A DNA stretch of 14,952 bases from an uncultured Oscillospiraceae bacterium (GCA_900549055.1 URNB01000043.1:1-14952); one strand, 5' to 3'; positions 1-7,030 are shown, counted from the stretch's first letter. Numbers and translations: made by a program. The notes: a model not told the origin generated them from the sequence alone.

Positions 1-1
1 G

Positions 2-763
2 CAGCTTTTCGGCAACAGCTCCGAAATAATGGCGGAGGCGGCAAGGGCTGCCTTGCGCTTTAATCCCGATTTTATTGATATAAATATGGGCTGTCCCGCA
101 CCGAAGGTAGCTTCAAACGGCGGAGGCAGCGCACTTATGAAGGAGCCGCTTTCGGCGGGAAAAATAGTGGCGGCGGTTGTGAAGGCAGTGAATATTCCCG
201 TAACCGTGAAAATGCGGACGGGCTATGATAATGAGAACATAAACGCTGTGTATTTGGCGCAAATATGCGAAGACGCGGGAGCGGCGGCAATAACCGTTCA
301 CGGCAGAACCCGCCCGCAGATGTACGCCCCGGGAATAGATTATAAAACCATAGCCGAGGTTAAAAAAGCTGTAAAAATCCCCGTTATTGCAAACGGCGAT
401 GTAACGGGCGGCAAAAGTGCGGAGTATATGTATTCGGCGACCGGGTGCGATATGGTGTCTGTCGGGCGGGCGGCAGAGGGCAACCCTTTTATTTTTGCGG
501 AAATAAATGCGTATTTTGAAAAAAAGCCCTATCAAGAGCCGCCGCTTTTTAAGCGCCTTGAGGTGCTGAAAAAGCAGGTTGCGCTTATGAGCGAATATAA
601 AGACCCGCATATAGCCATGCTTGAGGCGAGAAAGCACGCCGCTTGGTATATGCAGGGCTTGAACGGCGCTGCGGCATTAAGAAGACTGTGCGGAGAGATA
701 AGCAGCATGGCGGATATTGAACGAATCTGCGAAAAAGCACTTGAACAGAACGGGAATATGTGA
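2..763 (+). CDS. dusB: tRNA-dihydrouridine synthase, DusB-like, 5' truncated by window edge
   Basis: This FMN enzyme reduces uridine to dihydrouridine in the tRNA D-loop using NADPH. The reading frame is open from base 2 (QLFGNSSEIMAEAA), so the ATG at 29 is internal and the true start lies upstream of the window. Visible family marks are the MGCPAPKV segment with the catalytic cysteine (codon at 92-94), VKMRTG with the FMN-contacting lysine, HGRTRPQMY, ANGDV and the phosphate-binding VGRAAEGNPFIF. The C-terminal helical tRNA-binding part (ARKHAAWYM, LNGAAALRR) is complete and ends in TGA at 761-763. About 250 residues are present of the usual 320 or so; roughly the first 70 are missing. Assignment to the DusB subgroup, rather than another Dus, is by overall resemblance. 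A hairpin follows the stop, so this gene probably ends its operon. Confidence 0.93.
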   Translation, partial: QLFGNSSEIMAEAARAALRFNPDFIDINMGCPAPKVASNGGGSALMKEPLSAGKIVAAVVKAVNIPVTVKMRTGYDNENINAVYLAQICEDAGAAAITVHGRTRPQMYAPGIDYKTIAEVKKAVKIPVIANGDVTGGKSAEYMYSATGCDMVSVGRAAEGNPFIFAEINAYFEKKPYQEPPLFKRLEVLKKQVALMSEYKDPHIAMLEARKHAAWYMQGLNGAAALRRLCGEISSMADIERICEKALEQNGNM

Positions 764-772
764 TAATATAAT

Positions 773-801
773 AAGCGCGTCGAAAAAGTCGACACGCTTT
801 T
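773..801 (+). terminator. Probable terminator of dusB
   Basis: An 11-bp stem (773-783 with 789-799, one C-A mismatch at 778/794, loop AAAAG) begins 10 bases after the dusB stop and ends in a short run of four T. The T-run is weak, so termination may be partial. Confidence 0.45.
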
Positions 802-821
802 GGACGGGAATGCCGTTCGCT

Positions 822-840
822 CGAAAATCAAAGATTTTCG
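822..840. other. Short perfect hairpin
   Basis: Perfect 8-bp arms CGAAAATC (822-829) and GATTTTCG (833-840) around AAA. No T-run follows, so it is not a terminator. It is one of five stem-loops clustered between dusB and yebC. Confidence 0.5.
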
Positions 841-881
841 GACTGCACTCTATCCCCGTGGGTACTCACCCCAGTGTTCTT

Positions 882-908
882 GAAAAATAGCTTTTAAAGC
901 TATTTTTC
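882..908. terminator. A-tract/T-tract hairpin, terminator-like on both strands
   Basis: Arms GAAAAATAGCTTT (882-894) and AAAGCTATTTTTC (896-908) are a perfect 13-bp inverted repeat around one base. In RNA the AGCUUU/AAAGCU core would open to a small loop. The A5 before and T5 after the core match a bidirectional intrinsic terminator, but the stem is GC-poor, so activity is uncertain. Confidence 0.4.
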
Positions 909-919
909 GCTTACAAGGT

Positions 920-950
920 GTTTTTCCGCCGCGCATGTCAGCGGAAAAAC
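920..950. other. Perfect hairpin with reversed T/A polarity
   Basis: Arms GTTTTTCCGC (920-929) and GCGGAAAAAC (941-950) are perfect, with an 11-base loop. The T-run precedes the stem and the A-run follows it, so it cannot act as an intrinsic terminator on either strand. It may be structural RNA or part of a small interspersed repeat. Confidence 0.5.
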
Positions 951-955
951 GTAAA

Positions 956-973
956 TGCGGCGTAAACGCCGCA
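956..973. other. GC-rich perfect hairpin before yebC
   Basis: Arms TGCGGCG (956-962) and CGCCGCA (967-973) with a TAAA loop form a compact GC-rich stem six bases after the previous hairpin. It lies about 30 bases upstream of the possible yebC -10 box. No T-run follows. Confidence 0.5.
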
Positions 974-1006
974 GGAATAGACTATGGGGTTTATCAACAG
1001 ACTGAA

Positions 1007-1012
1007 TATAAT
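1007..1012 (+). promoter_or_regulatory. Possible -10 box for yebC
   Basis: A consensus TATAAT lies here, which would place transcription start near 1019 and give a leader of about 20 bases. No good -35 hexamer stands 16-18 bases upstream, so this is a weak candidate. The preceding hairpins make an independent promoter for yebC plausible. Confidence 0.35.
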
Positions 1013-1024
1013 ATGGTTATACTG

Positions 1025-1030
1025 AAAGGA
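1025..1030 (+). promoter_or_regulatory. Ribosome binding site that sets the yebC start
   Basis: AAAGGA ends 9 bases before the ATG at 1040. The open frame reaches back to an ATG at 935, but that one sits inside a hairpin and has no ribosome binding site. Confidence 0.75.
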
Positions 1031-1039
1031 AGCGTTACA

Positions 1040-1771
1040 ATGTCAGGACATTCCAAATGGAACAATATTAAACGCAAGAAGGAGAAGACCGATGCGGCAA
1101 AGGCTAAAGTTTTTACAAAAATAGGCCGCGAAATTTCGGTTATAGTTAAAACCGGCGGTGCAAACCCCAATGAAAACAGTAAGCTGAAGGACGCAATAGC
1201 AAAGGCAAAGGCGGCGAATGTGCCCAATGAAAATATTGAGAGAATAATCAAAAAAGCGGCGGGAGACGGCGAGGCCAACAACTATGAGGAACTGATATAC
1301 GAGGGCTACGGTCCCTCGGGCGTGGCAGTGGTTGTTGAGACCCTTACCGATAACCGCAACAGGACTGCGGGTGAGATGCGCCATTATTTCGATAAATGCG
1401 GCGGAAATTTAGGGCAGAGCGGCTCGGTAATGTTTATGTTCGACCGCAAGGGCATTATTCAAATCGAGGCGGAAGGGCTCGATGAGGACACCGTTATGGA
1501 GGCGGCTCTTGAAGCGGGAGCGGACGACTTTAATTTTGACGGCGATGTTTTTGAAATCTCTACCGATCCGAACGAGCTCGGCACGGTTCGTGACGCGCTT
1601 GAAAAGGCGGGTTACAGCTTTTTATCCGCCGAGGTCGAATATGTTCCGCAGACTATGTCGACAATAGAGGATGAGGAAACCGCGGCAAAAATGGAAAAGC
1701 TTATTGATATGCTTGAAGAAAACGACGATGTTCAGGCGGTATGGCACAACTGGGATATGCCCGAGGAATAA
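1040..1771 (+). CDS. yebC: YebC/TACO1-family translation regulator, 243 aa
   Basis: Cytoplasmic protein of the YebC/PmpR/TACO1 family. It was long annotated as a transcriptional regulator; more recent work on the family links it to the ribosome and to translation through proline-rich stretches. The N-terminus MSGHSKWNNIKRKK is the family hallmark and fixes the start at 1040 with AAAGGA 9 bases upstream, removing 35 residues of open frame before it. Also visible are AKAANVPNENIERII, YEGYGPSGVAVVVE, the DNRNRT(A)-type segment and the GNLGQSGSVMFMF segment, followed by the acidic C-terminal half ending near DVQAVWHNWD. The length is typical of the family. It stands alone between the hairpin cluster and the secreted-protein gene 87 bases downstream. 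In many bacteria yebC lies beside ruvC; no ruv gene follows here. Confidence 0.95.
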   Translation: MSGHSKWNNIKRKKEKTDAAKAKVFTKIGREISVIVKTGGANPNENSKLKDAIAKAKAANVPNENIERIIKKAAGDGEANNYEELIYEGYGPSGVAVVVETLTDNRNRTAGEMRHYFDKCGGNLGQSGSVMFMFDRKGIIQIEAEGLDEDTVMEAALEAGADDFNFDGDVFEISTDPNELGTVRDALEKAGYSFLSAEVEYVPQTMSTIEDEETAAKMEKLIDMLEENDDVQAVWHNWDMPEE

Positions 1772-1858
1772 GAAATAAAGTCAACAAAGGAATAACAAAA
1801 TCACAAGCTTATTAATTTTTTCGCATTCTCCAAAAATAAATAAGGTGCGGTGAGACGA

Positions 1859-4675
1859 ATGAAAAAATATTTAGCGATAATTCTTGCAATTTTGACCTTT
1901 GCGGCGGCATTTCCGCCGATAGTCGGCTCGGCTGCGGATGAGCCTGTTCCCGTGGAGATTTCGGCGCGCGCCGAGAAGGAGCTGATTGAAAATTTCGATC
2001 TTATGCTCAACCGGGACGGTAACGGAAACGAATATTATAATTATAATATAAATGACGCAAATCCCATGATAACCGTCAAATACAGCAATGGTACCGAAAC
2101 GGAAAAATCCCTTGCGGATTGGCAGTCGGAAGGCGTTATGTTTTATTACTTACCCGTTTTTGCGGAGGGCGAAAATCTCTGGAAGGCGGGCAGTCATAAA
2201 TATCTGCTTACCTATCTTCCCGTCAACCTTACCTGCTATATGGATGTCACCGTTGTCAAAAACCCGGTTGACAGCATTTCCGCGGTTATAACGGGAAAAA
2301 ATTCATTCTATGAAAATACGCACGGTTATATCAATAAGGATGAAAACGGCGAGGAATACTACTATTACTCTGCGGATTGGATAATGAGAGAAATATTCAT
2401 GCCGACCCTGACCGTGAATTATAATGACGGCAGAGGCTCTGTAACGGTAAAGTATGGCGATTGGGACAGCTTTCAAGAGCAAACCGGCTATCATATAGAA
2501 ATTTCCGATTCACAGTATACGAAGCATTGGACTCTCGGCGAAAATACCCTGACATTGAGCTGTTTGGGAATAGAGTGCGAGCTGCCGTTTACAATCAAGG
2601 AATTCCCGATAAAATCGATAAGCGCCGCCGCCACCGCAACGATTGCGGAGGGCGACACATACACTCGGCATATAACCTATGAAGACGGAAGCGAAATCAG
2701 CTATGAGTATTACGAGCCGGAGCTTACGCATCCCACAATAACGCTCACCTTGGCGGATAACACCACCGAGGTATACGAATGGGGAAATTATTATAATATT
2801 TACGAGAAATACGGCTTATCCCTTTATTTTAAAAGCGAGCAGAGCGCCGATGTCAAATGGGGAGCGGGCGTTCACACCGCGACGGTCTGCCTCGGTAATC
2901 TGACTGCGGATTTTGAGGTTGAGATCATCGGAAATCCGATTGAAAGCTTTTCCGTAATACCTACAAAGAAGCTTATAGAAAACATAAACGGTATTAAGGA
3001 AGAAGATGAAAACGGAAATTCATATTTTAATTACTATATTTTTGATACTCAACCTCGATACATTATAAAGCTTAAAAACGAGAATGAGCCGCGGATATAT
3101 GAGTCTTGGCAGAGCTATCAAATTTATCAGGATTTCGGAACATCGGTTTCCATTATTGATAACCAGTCCTACAATAATCAGTTCAAATTGGGTAAAAACA
3201 CTTTGGAAGCCAAATTTATGGGGCTTACAACAGATTATGTTTTTGAAATTACGGAAAATCCGATATCCGAGATTACGGTGAAGCCGAACGGTGCTTTGTA
3301 TTTGGGCTGCAATAAAACCGTGGATATAAATAACAAAGAAATATATGACCTTTATTCAATCGAATATACCGTTACCGTTAAATACAAGGATAAAAGTACC
3401 GCAGTATACAGTTCACTTTCCGATTTGTACGCTGAAACCGGATATTCGCTTGTGTTTGATACGGATAATCAGATTGAAAGCCCATGGAATGAAGCCGGAA
3501 TATATACTGTTAAGGCATCACTTTTGGGCATTGAAACAAGCTTTCAAATAGAAATGCGCGAGCCGCCTTATGTCGGTATTCTGATAAGCGAGGTTGGCAA
3601 TAAGCTTACAATTACCCTTACTCGCAACGACAATCAAAAAGAAGAATATTCGGTATTATCACTTGAAACAAACGGCGGAGACTTCGATATGCGCCTCGGC
3701 ACCGTTATTACAGACAGCGAAAAGCTTTATAATGTGAAATTCCGTTACGATACAGAGCTTGTAGGCAGCAAAGACAACGGGATATATAAAGAAAATTTCG
3801 GAAAAGGTCTTTATATAGAGTATCTGAACCTTACGAGCAATAAAATCGATTCAAAATGGTTTGAAGCATATATGGAATTAGACAATATTGCTTTAGTCTA
3901 TGCGAATATCGATTCCTACTCCGGTTTCAGAGGAAGAGTTACCGCCGACAGGCTTGACGATATGCTCCATCTTGCGGCATATATCGATCAGGATTTTACC
4001 ATAGACTGCCTTCTTAACGGTAAGACCGTTCCGGGCGACAGCGATTATTTCAGCAATTATAAGGTTTCTGCGAAGGAGGCTGCGGCGCTTCTTGAAAAGC
4101 ATTTCGGAACGGGCAGCGCGGATATTGCTCTTTCAAAGAACTATAATCCCGATGACAATACCGTCATAATTAAAAACAAAGCGCTTTTTGAGCTTAGTCA
4201 CAGAGATATCTGCGTTTTCAATCCCGATAATAAGGAATGGACATACAGAAACGGAGCAATCACTATTACCCGCGGAGCCGAGGATACCTCCTTCAAGGCG
4301 GGCGTTACGGGCGATGTGGATCTTAACGGCAGCGTTGATGTTCTTGACCTTATAAAGCTCAAAAAGGCGGCTGCCGAGGCAAACACGGCTTATAATGCGT
4401 TTTACGATGTTGACGGCGACGGCAGTATAACAGCGGCGGATATCGCTTATATCAAGCTCTTTATGTTTGAAATTCCTGCAAGAGAAAATGGCGATGTAAA
4501 CGGCGACGGCTCTGTCGATAAGGCGGATACCGCAACGCTTATATTGCTTATCAACGGTAGAACCGAGGCAGAATACGCACCCTATGCCGATATAAACCGC
4601 GACGGATATATCAATGAAGAGGATATTTCGGCACTGGAGGCAATTATTAAAGAGTCTGTAAAGAAAAATACTTGA
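1859..4675 (+). CDS. Secreted protein with five Ig-like repeats and a double dockerin, 938 aa
   Basis: Exported, probably extracellular protein of unknown specific function. A Sec signal peptide (MKKYLAII, hydrophobic core, likely cleavage near residues 23-26 in VGSAAD) opens the protein. Residues about 30-567 hold five divergent Ig-like repeats of 101-114 residues. Residues about 568-815 resemble nothing I recognise. Residues 819-922 contain four calcium-loop motifs, arranged as two dockerin type I-like pairs. There is no LPXTG sorting motif, no late transmembrane helix and no catalytic domain that I can name. Dockerins dock onto cohesins, so by family knowledge it may join a cell-surface or cellulosome-like complex; no cohesin gene is in this window. 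I start at ATG 1859, not the GTG at 1850, because AAGGTG (1842-1847) is too close to 1850 but well placed for 1859. The gene looks AT-richer than its neighbours by eye. Its stop overlaps the -35 box of the ylxM promoter. Confidence 0.8.
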   Translation: MKKYLAIILAILTFAAAFPPIVGSAADEPVPVEISARAEKELIENFDLMLNRDGNGNEYYNYNINDANPMITVKYSNGTETEKSLADWQSEGVMFYYLPVFAEGENLWKAGSHKYLLTYLPVNLTCYMDVTVVKNPVDSISAVITGKNSFYENTHGYINKDENGEEYYYYSADWIMREIFMPTLTVNYNDGRGSVTVKYGDWDSFQEQTGYHIEISDSQYTKHWTLGENTLTLSCLGIECELPFTIKEFPIKSISAAATATIAEGDTYTRHITYEDGSEISYEYYEPELTHPTITLTLADNTTEVYEWGNYYNIYEKYGLSLYFKSEQSADVKWGAGVHTATVCLGNLTADFEVEIIGNPIESFSVIPTKKLIENINGIKEEDENGNSYFNYYIFDTQPRYIIKLKNENEPRIYESWQSYQIYQDFGTSVSIIDNQSYNNQFKLGKNTLEAKFMGLTTDYVFEITENPISEITVKPNGALYLGCNKTVDINNKEIYDLYSIEYTVTVKYKDKSTAVYSSLSDLYAETGYSLVFDTDNQIESPWNEAGIYTVKASLLGIETSFQIEMREPPYVGILISEVGNKLTITLTRNDNQKEEYSVLSLETNGGDFDMRLGTVITDSEKLYNVKFRYDTELVGSKDNGIYKENFGKGLYIEYLNLTSNKIDSKWFEAYMELDNIALVYANIDSYSGFRGRVTADRLDDMLHLAAYIDQDFTIDCLLNGKTVPGDSDYFSNYKVSAKEAAALLEKHFGTGSADIALSKNYNPDDNTVIIKNKALFELSHRDICVFNPDNKEWTYRNGAITITRGAEDTSFKAGVTGDVDLNGSVDVLDLIKLKKAAAEANTAYNAFYDVDGDGSITAADIAYIKLFMFEIPARENGDVNGDGSVDKADTATLILLINGRTEAEYAPYADINRDGYINEEDISALEAIIKESVKKNT
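1946..3559 (+). repeat. Five tandem Ig-like (Big_3-type) protein repeats
   Basis: The units cover about residues 30-134, 135-248, 249-358, 359-466 and 467-567 of the secreted protein. Each begins with a [NF]-P-[IV]-x-S-[IF]-S-type strand (NPVDSISA, FPIKSISA, NPIESFSV, NPISEITV). A Tyr-rich stretch follows a DENG-like turn in four units, then a strand such as ITVKYSNG, then a W-x-[SN]-Y/F segment (DWQS, DWDS, EWGN, SWQS). The units close with W-x-x-G-x-[HN]-x-type strands (WKAGSHKY, WTLGENTL, WGAGVHTA). Divergence is high, so these are old duplications and not recent copies. The nearest family by pattern is bacterial Ig-like group 3; that is an inference. Confidence 0.7.
4310..4648 (+). other. 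Tandem dockerin type I-like region, four calcium loops
   Basis: Four F-hand loops of the form D-x-[DN]-x-[DN]-G-x-[VI]-[DNT]-x-x-D are visible: DVDLNGSVDVLD (residues 819-830), DVDGDGSITAAD (850-861), DVNGDGSVDKAD (879-890) and DINRDGYINEED (911-922), each followed by a helix. A normal dockerin has two such loops, so this is either two dockerins in a row or an expanded one. Confidence 0.8.
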
Positions 4676-4700
4676 CATACCGATAAATATATGATATAAT
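4672..4700 (+). promoter_or_regulatory. Consensus extended -10 promoter for ylxM-ffh
   Basis: TTGACA (4672-4677) and TATAAT (4695-4700) are exact consensus hexamers with an optimal 17-base spacer, and TG at 4692-4693 completes an extended -10 (TGaTATAAT). The expected start of transcription is near 4707, giving a leader of about 35 bases. The -35 box overlaps the TGA stop (4673-4675) of the upstream secreted-protein gene. This is the strongest promoter visible in the window. Confidence 0.9.
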
Positions 4701-4733
4701 CTCACCTGTAAAGCTCTGAACTTTACAGGTGAG
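4701..4733. promoter_or_regulatory. Perfect 13-bp inverted repeat overlapping the ylxM start region (possible operator)
   Basis: CTCACCTGTAAAG (4701-4713) and CTTTACAGGTGAG (4721-4733) are perfect complements around a 7-base centre. The dyad begins directly after the -10 hexamer, spanning roughly -6 to +27, which is a classical repressor-site position. Its right arm contains most of the ribosome binding site AGGTGAGG (4727-4734). If transcription starts near 4707, the RNA could only form a 6-7-bp hairpin at its very 5' end, leaving the binding site free. A DNA operator therefore looks likelier than RNA sequestration, though an upstream start would change this. Confidence 0.7.
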
Positions 4734-4741
4734 GTGCTTTT

Positions 4742-5050
4742 ATGGAAAAAAATTTGCATATTTCCGCTTTGCTGGATGTTTACGGCGCGTTTTTGGGTGA
4801 AAAGCAGAGAAAGCTGACTGCCTATTATTATAACGATGATTTGTCGCTTTCCGAAATTGCCGAAAACGAGGGCATAACCCGCCAGGGCGTAAACGACCAG
4901 ATAAAGCGCGCGGTTAAAAGCCTTAACGCGTTTGAAGAGGAATGTCGCTACTGCGAGCGCTTTGAAGAGCTGCGCGCCGTACTTTCCGATTTAAAGGCGG
5001 GGGATAAAAAAGCGGCGGAAAAGGCTGCCGAAATTATAGAAAAGCTTTAG
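4742..5050 (+). CDS. ylxM: YlxM family helix-turn-helix protein, 102 aa
   Basis: Small cytoplasmic protein of the YlxM/p13 family, encoded next to ffh in many Firmicutes and reported to associate with the signal recognition particle. The N-terminal part (LLDVYGAFLGEKQR) leads into a sigma-70 region 4-like helix-turn-helix at about residues 32-62 (LSLSEIAENEGITRQGVNDQIKRA, shown in part: SEIAENEGITRQGV). A charged, probably helical tail follows. AGGTGAGG (4727-4734) lies 7 bases before ATG. The gene is first in the operon and ffh begins 12 bases after its stop. Because it has a DNA-binding-type fold and a dyad lies in its promoter, autoregulation is conceivable but not shown. Confidence 0.93.
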   Translation: MEKNLHISALLDVYGAFLGEKQRKLTAYYYNDDLSLSEIAENEGITRQGVNDQIKRAVKSLNAFEEECRYCERFEELRAVLSDLKAGDKKAAEKAAEIIEKL

Positions 5051-5062
5051 GAGTGTGTGTAA

Positions 5063-6412
5063 ATGGCGTTTGATAATTTATCCGATAAGCTGTCAGGCGT
5101 GTTCAAGCGCCTGCGTTCCAAAGGAAAATTAAGCGAGGCGGATGTTAAGACCGCAATGCGTGAGGTGCGTTTGGCGCTTTTGGAGGCGGATGTTAACTAT
5201 AAGGTTGCAAAGGACTTTACGAATGCCGTCACCGAAAAGTGCATAGGCGAAAATGTCATGGAAAGCCTTACCGCTCCGCAGACAGTCGTTAAGATCGTTA
5301 AGGAAGAGCTTACCGCACTTATGGGCAGCGAGCAGGCAAGGCTTAAAATATCAAATAAAATTCCCACCGTCATTATGATGTGCGGTCTTCAGGGCTCGGG
5401 TAAAACCACCCATTCCGCAAAGCTTGCGAAGTATTTAAAGGCGCAGGGGCACAGACCGTTGCTTGTCGCCTGCGATATTTACCGTCCCGCGGCTATTGAA
5501 CAGCTGAAGGTGGTAGGTAAGGCGGTTGATACCCCGGTATTTGAAATGGGGACCGAAAAGCCCGAAAAAACCGCGGTAAAGGCGGTAGCCCACGCGCGGG
5601 ATTACGGTTATGATTTCGTAATACTTGATACGGCGGGCAGACTTCATATAGACGACGAGCTTATGGCGGAGCTTAAGCGCATAACCGAAGCGGTTGAGGT
5701 AAATGACATACTGCTTGTTATCGACTCAATGGTCGGTCAGGACGCGGTAAACATTGCCAAGGCGTTTAACGATATCCTTGAAATCGACGGCGTTATTTTA
5801 ACCAAGCTTGACGGTGATACGCGCGGCGGCGCGGCGCTCTCTGTAAGAGCGGTTACGGGCAAGCCGATAATGTTTACGGGCGTAGGCGAAAAGCTCGATG
5901 AGCTTGATGAATTCCACCCCGACAGAATGGCGTCGCGAATACTCGGAATGGGTGATGTACTCTCGCTTATAGAGCGTGTGGAAAGCGAAATGGATCAGAA
6001 AAAGGCGGAAGAGGCAGCAAGAAAGCTTGAAGAAAACCGCTTTGATATGAACGATCTTTTGGAGCAGTTCCGTCAGATAAAGAAAATGGGCTCTTTAAAG
6101 AGCATACTTTCAATGCTGCCGGGAATGGATAAACAGCTGCGCGATGTTGATATTGACGACCGTCAGCTGCTCCGCATTGAGGCAATCATAAAGTCCATGA
6201 CAAAAAAAGAGCGTGAAAAGCCCGATATTATAAACGCCTCCCGCCGCAGGCGAATAGCCGCGGGCTCGGGTATGAGGGTAGAGGATGTCAATAAGCTTTT
6301 GCGCCAGTACGAGCAGATGAAAAAGATGTTCAAGCAAATGAACACCAAGGGCGGTAAGCGCCGAATGATGCATAACCTGAGAACATCGGGCAAAAACGGA
6401 ATGGGTCTTTAG
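5063..6412 (+). CDS. ffh: Signal recognition particle GTPase Ffh (SRP54), 449 aa
   Basis: Binds 4.5S/SRP RNA and nascent signal sequences and delivers ribosomes to FtsY at the membrane. The N domain (about 1-85) is followed by the GTPase G domain: P-loop GLQGSGKT (108-115), DIYRPAA (138-144), DTAGR (189-193) and TKLDGD (247-252). The methionine-rich M domain (about 300-449) contains the SRP-RNA-binding RRRRIAAGSG segment (394-403) and several Met clusters (MKKMFKQM, RRMM). Length and domain order are normal for bacterial Ffh. AGGAG (5049-5053) overlaps the ylxM stop and lies 9 bases before ATG, so the two genes are co-transcribed and probably translationally linked. FtsY, which often lies upstream in Firmicutes, is absent here. 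Confidence 0.98.
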   Translation: MAFDNLSDKLSGVFKRLRSKGKLSEADVKTAMREVRLALLEADVNYKVAKDFTNAVTEKCIGENVMESLTAPQTVVKIVKEELTALMGSEQARLKISNKIPTVIMMCGLQGSGKTTHSAKLAKYLKAQGHRPLLVACDIYRPAAIEQLKVVGKAVDTPVFEMGTEKPEKTAVKAVAHARDYGYDFVILDTAGRLHIDDELMAELKRITEAVEVNDILLVIDSMVGQDAVNIAKAFNDILEIDGVILTKLDGDTRGGAALSVRAVTGKPIMFTGVGEKLDELDEFHPDRMASRILGMGDVLSLIERVESEMDQKKAEEAARKLEENRFDMNDLLEQFRQIKKMGSLKSILSMLPGMDKQLRDVDIDDRQLLRIEAIIKSMTKKEREKPDIINASRRRRIAAGSGMRVEDVNKLLRQYEQMKKMFKQMNTKGGKRRMMHNLRTSGKNGMGL

Positions 6413-6485
6413 AATAGGTGTTGCTCCAAATAGGCTGAAACACATATTTTAAACATAGATATTATGAATACGGAGGTGTAATACC

Positions 6486-6728
6486 ATGGCAGTAAAGATC
6501 AGACTTCGCCGCATGGGCGCAAAAAGGGCTCCCTTTTACCGCGTTGTTGTGGCTGATTCCAGATATCCGCGCGACGGCCGCTTTATCGAAGAGATAGGCA
6601 CCTACGATCCCACAAAGGATCCGGCAGTCGTTAACATCGATGCCGAGAAGGCTAAAAAATGGATATCCAACGGAGCTCAGCCCACAGATACCGTAAAGGC
6701 GCTGCTTAAAAAGAACGGCGTTCTCTAA
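6486..6728 (+). CDS. rpsP: 30S ribosomal protein S16, 80 aa
   Basis: Small-subunit protein that stabilises 16S rRNA during 30S assembly. The sequence MAVKIRLRRMGAKRAPFYR with VVADSRYPRDGRFIE and IGTYDP is the S16 signature, and the 80-residue length is typical. A strong GGAGGTG (6472-6478) sits 7 bases before ATG. The 73-base gap after ffh holds no clear terminator and only a poor promoter candidate, so read-through from the ylxM promoter is likely. Confidence 0.98.
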   Translation: MAVKIRLRRMGAKRAPFYRVVVADSRYPRDGRFIEEIGTYDPTKDPAVVNIDAEKAKKWISNGAQPTDTVKALLKKNGVL

Positions 6729-6748
6729 TATTCTTGTGAGGTAGAACA

Positions 6749-6982
6749 ATGAAAGAGCTTCTTATTTCCATTGCCTCGGGGCTTGTTGAAAAGCCCGAAG
6801 AGGTAAACGTTACTGTTGATGAGCCGAATGAGGAGGGCGTTACCGTTTATCATCTTCATGTTGCTGAAAATGATATGGGCCGCGTTATCGGCAAGCAGGG
6901 CAGAATTGCCAAGGCTATACGTGTTGTAATGCGCGCCGCCGCCAACAGGGAAAACGGCAGAATATCGGTTGAAATAGACTGA
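6749..6982 (+). CDS. khpA: KH-domain RNA-binding protein KhpA, 77 aa
   Basis: Single KH domain protein that binds RNA, in related Firmicutes as a dimer or together with KhpB, with roles reported in cell elongation and small-RNA biology. The GxxG loop is GKQG within RVIGKQGRIAKAIR (residues about 48-61), and LISIASGLVEKPEEV opens the protein as in the family. The length matches KhpA. GAGGTAG lies just before ATG, and only 20 bases separate it from rpsP, its usual partner. A terminator-like hairpin follows the stop. Confidence 0.95.
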   Translation: MKELLISIASGLVEKPEEVNVTVDEPNEEGVTVYHLHVAENDMGRVIGKQGRIAKAIRVVMRAAANRENGRISVEID

Positions 6983-6990
6983 TTACCAAG

Positions 6991-7020
6991 GGGTCGGACA
7001 GCGCTTGTCCGGCTCTTTTT
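6991..7020 (+). terminator. Terminator-like hairpin between khpA and rimM (possible attenuator)
   Basis: A 10-bp stem (6991-7000 with 7006-7015, two G-U pairs, loop GCGCT) is followed by TTTTT and then CTTTC. It ends just before the rimM ribosome binding site (7026-7030). As rimM lacks a visible promoter of its own, the hairpin probably reduces, and does not abolish, transcription into rimM-trmD. Confidence 0.65.
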
Positions 7021-7025
7021 CTTTC

Positions 7026-7030
7026 GGAGG
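7026..7030 (+). promoter_or_regulatory. Ribosome binding site that sets the rimM start
   Basis: GGAGG lies 4 bases before ATG 7035 (GGAGGA if the next base is counted). It excludes the in-frame TTG at 7005, which lies inside the hairpin. Confidence 0.8.

Noticed and set aside
935..1039. 35-residue N-terminal extension of yebC
   Set aside because: It runs through a hairpin, has no ribosome binding site and does not resemble the family; MSGHSKWNNIKRKK at 1040 is the hallmark start.
4133..4759. 208-residue antisense frame opposite the dockerin region
   Set aside because: It is the complement of the repeated calcium loops and runs through the ylxM promoter; no plausible start signal or homology.
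6436..6465. Possible promoter before rpsP (TGAAAC, 18 bases, TATTAT)
   Set aside because: The -35 is poor and the region is simply AT-rich; not enough to call.
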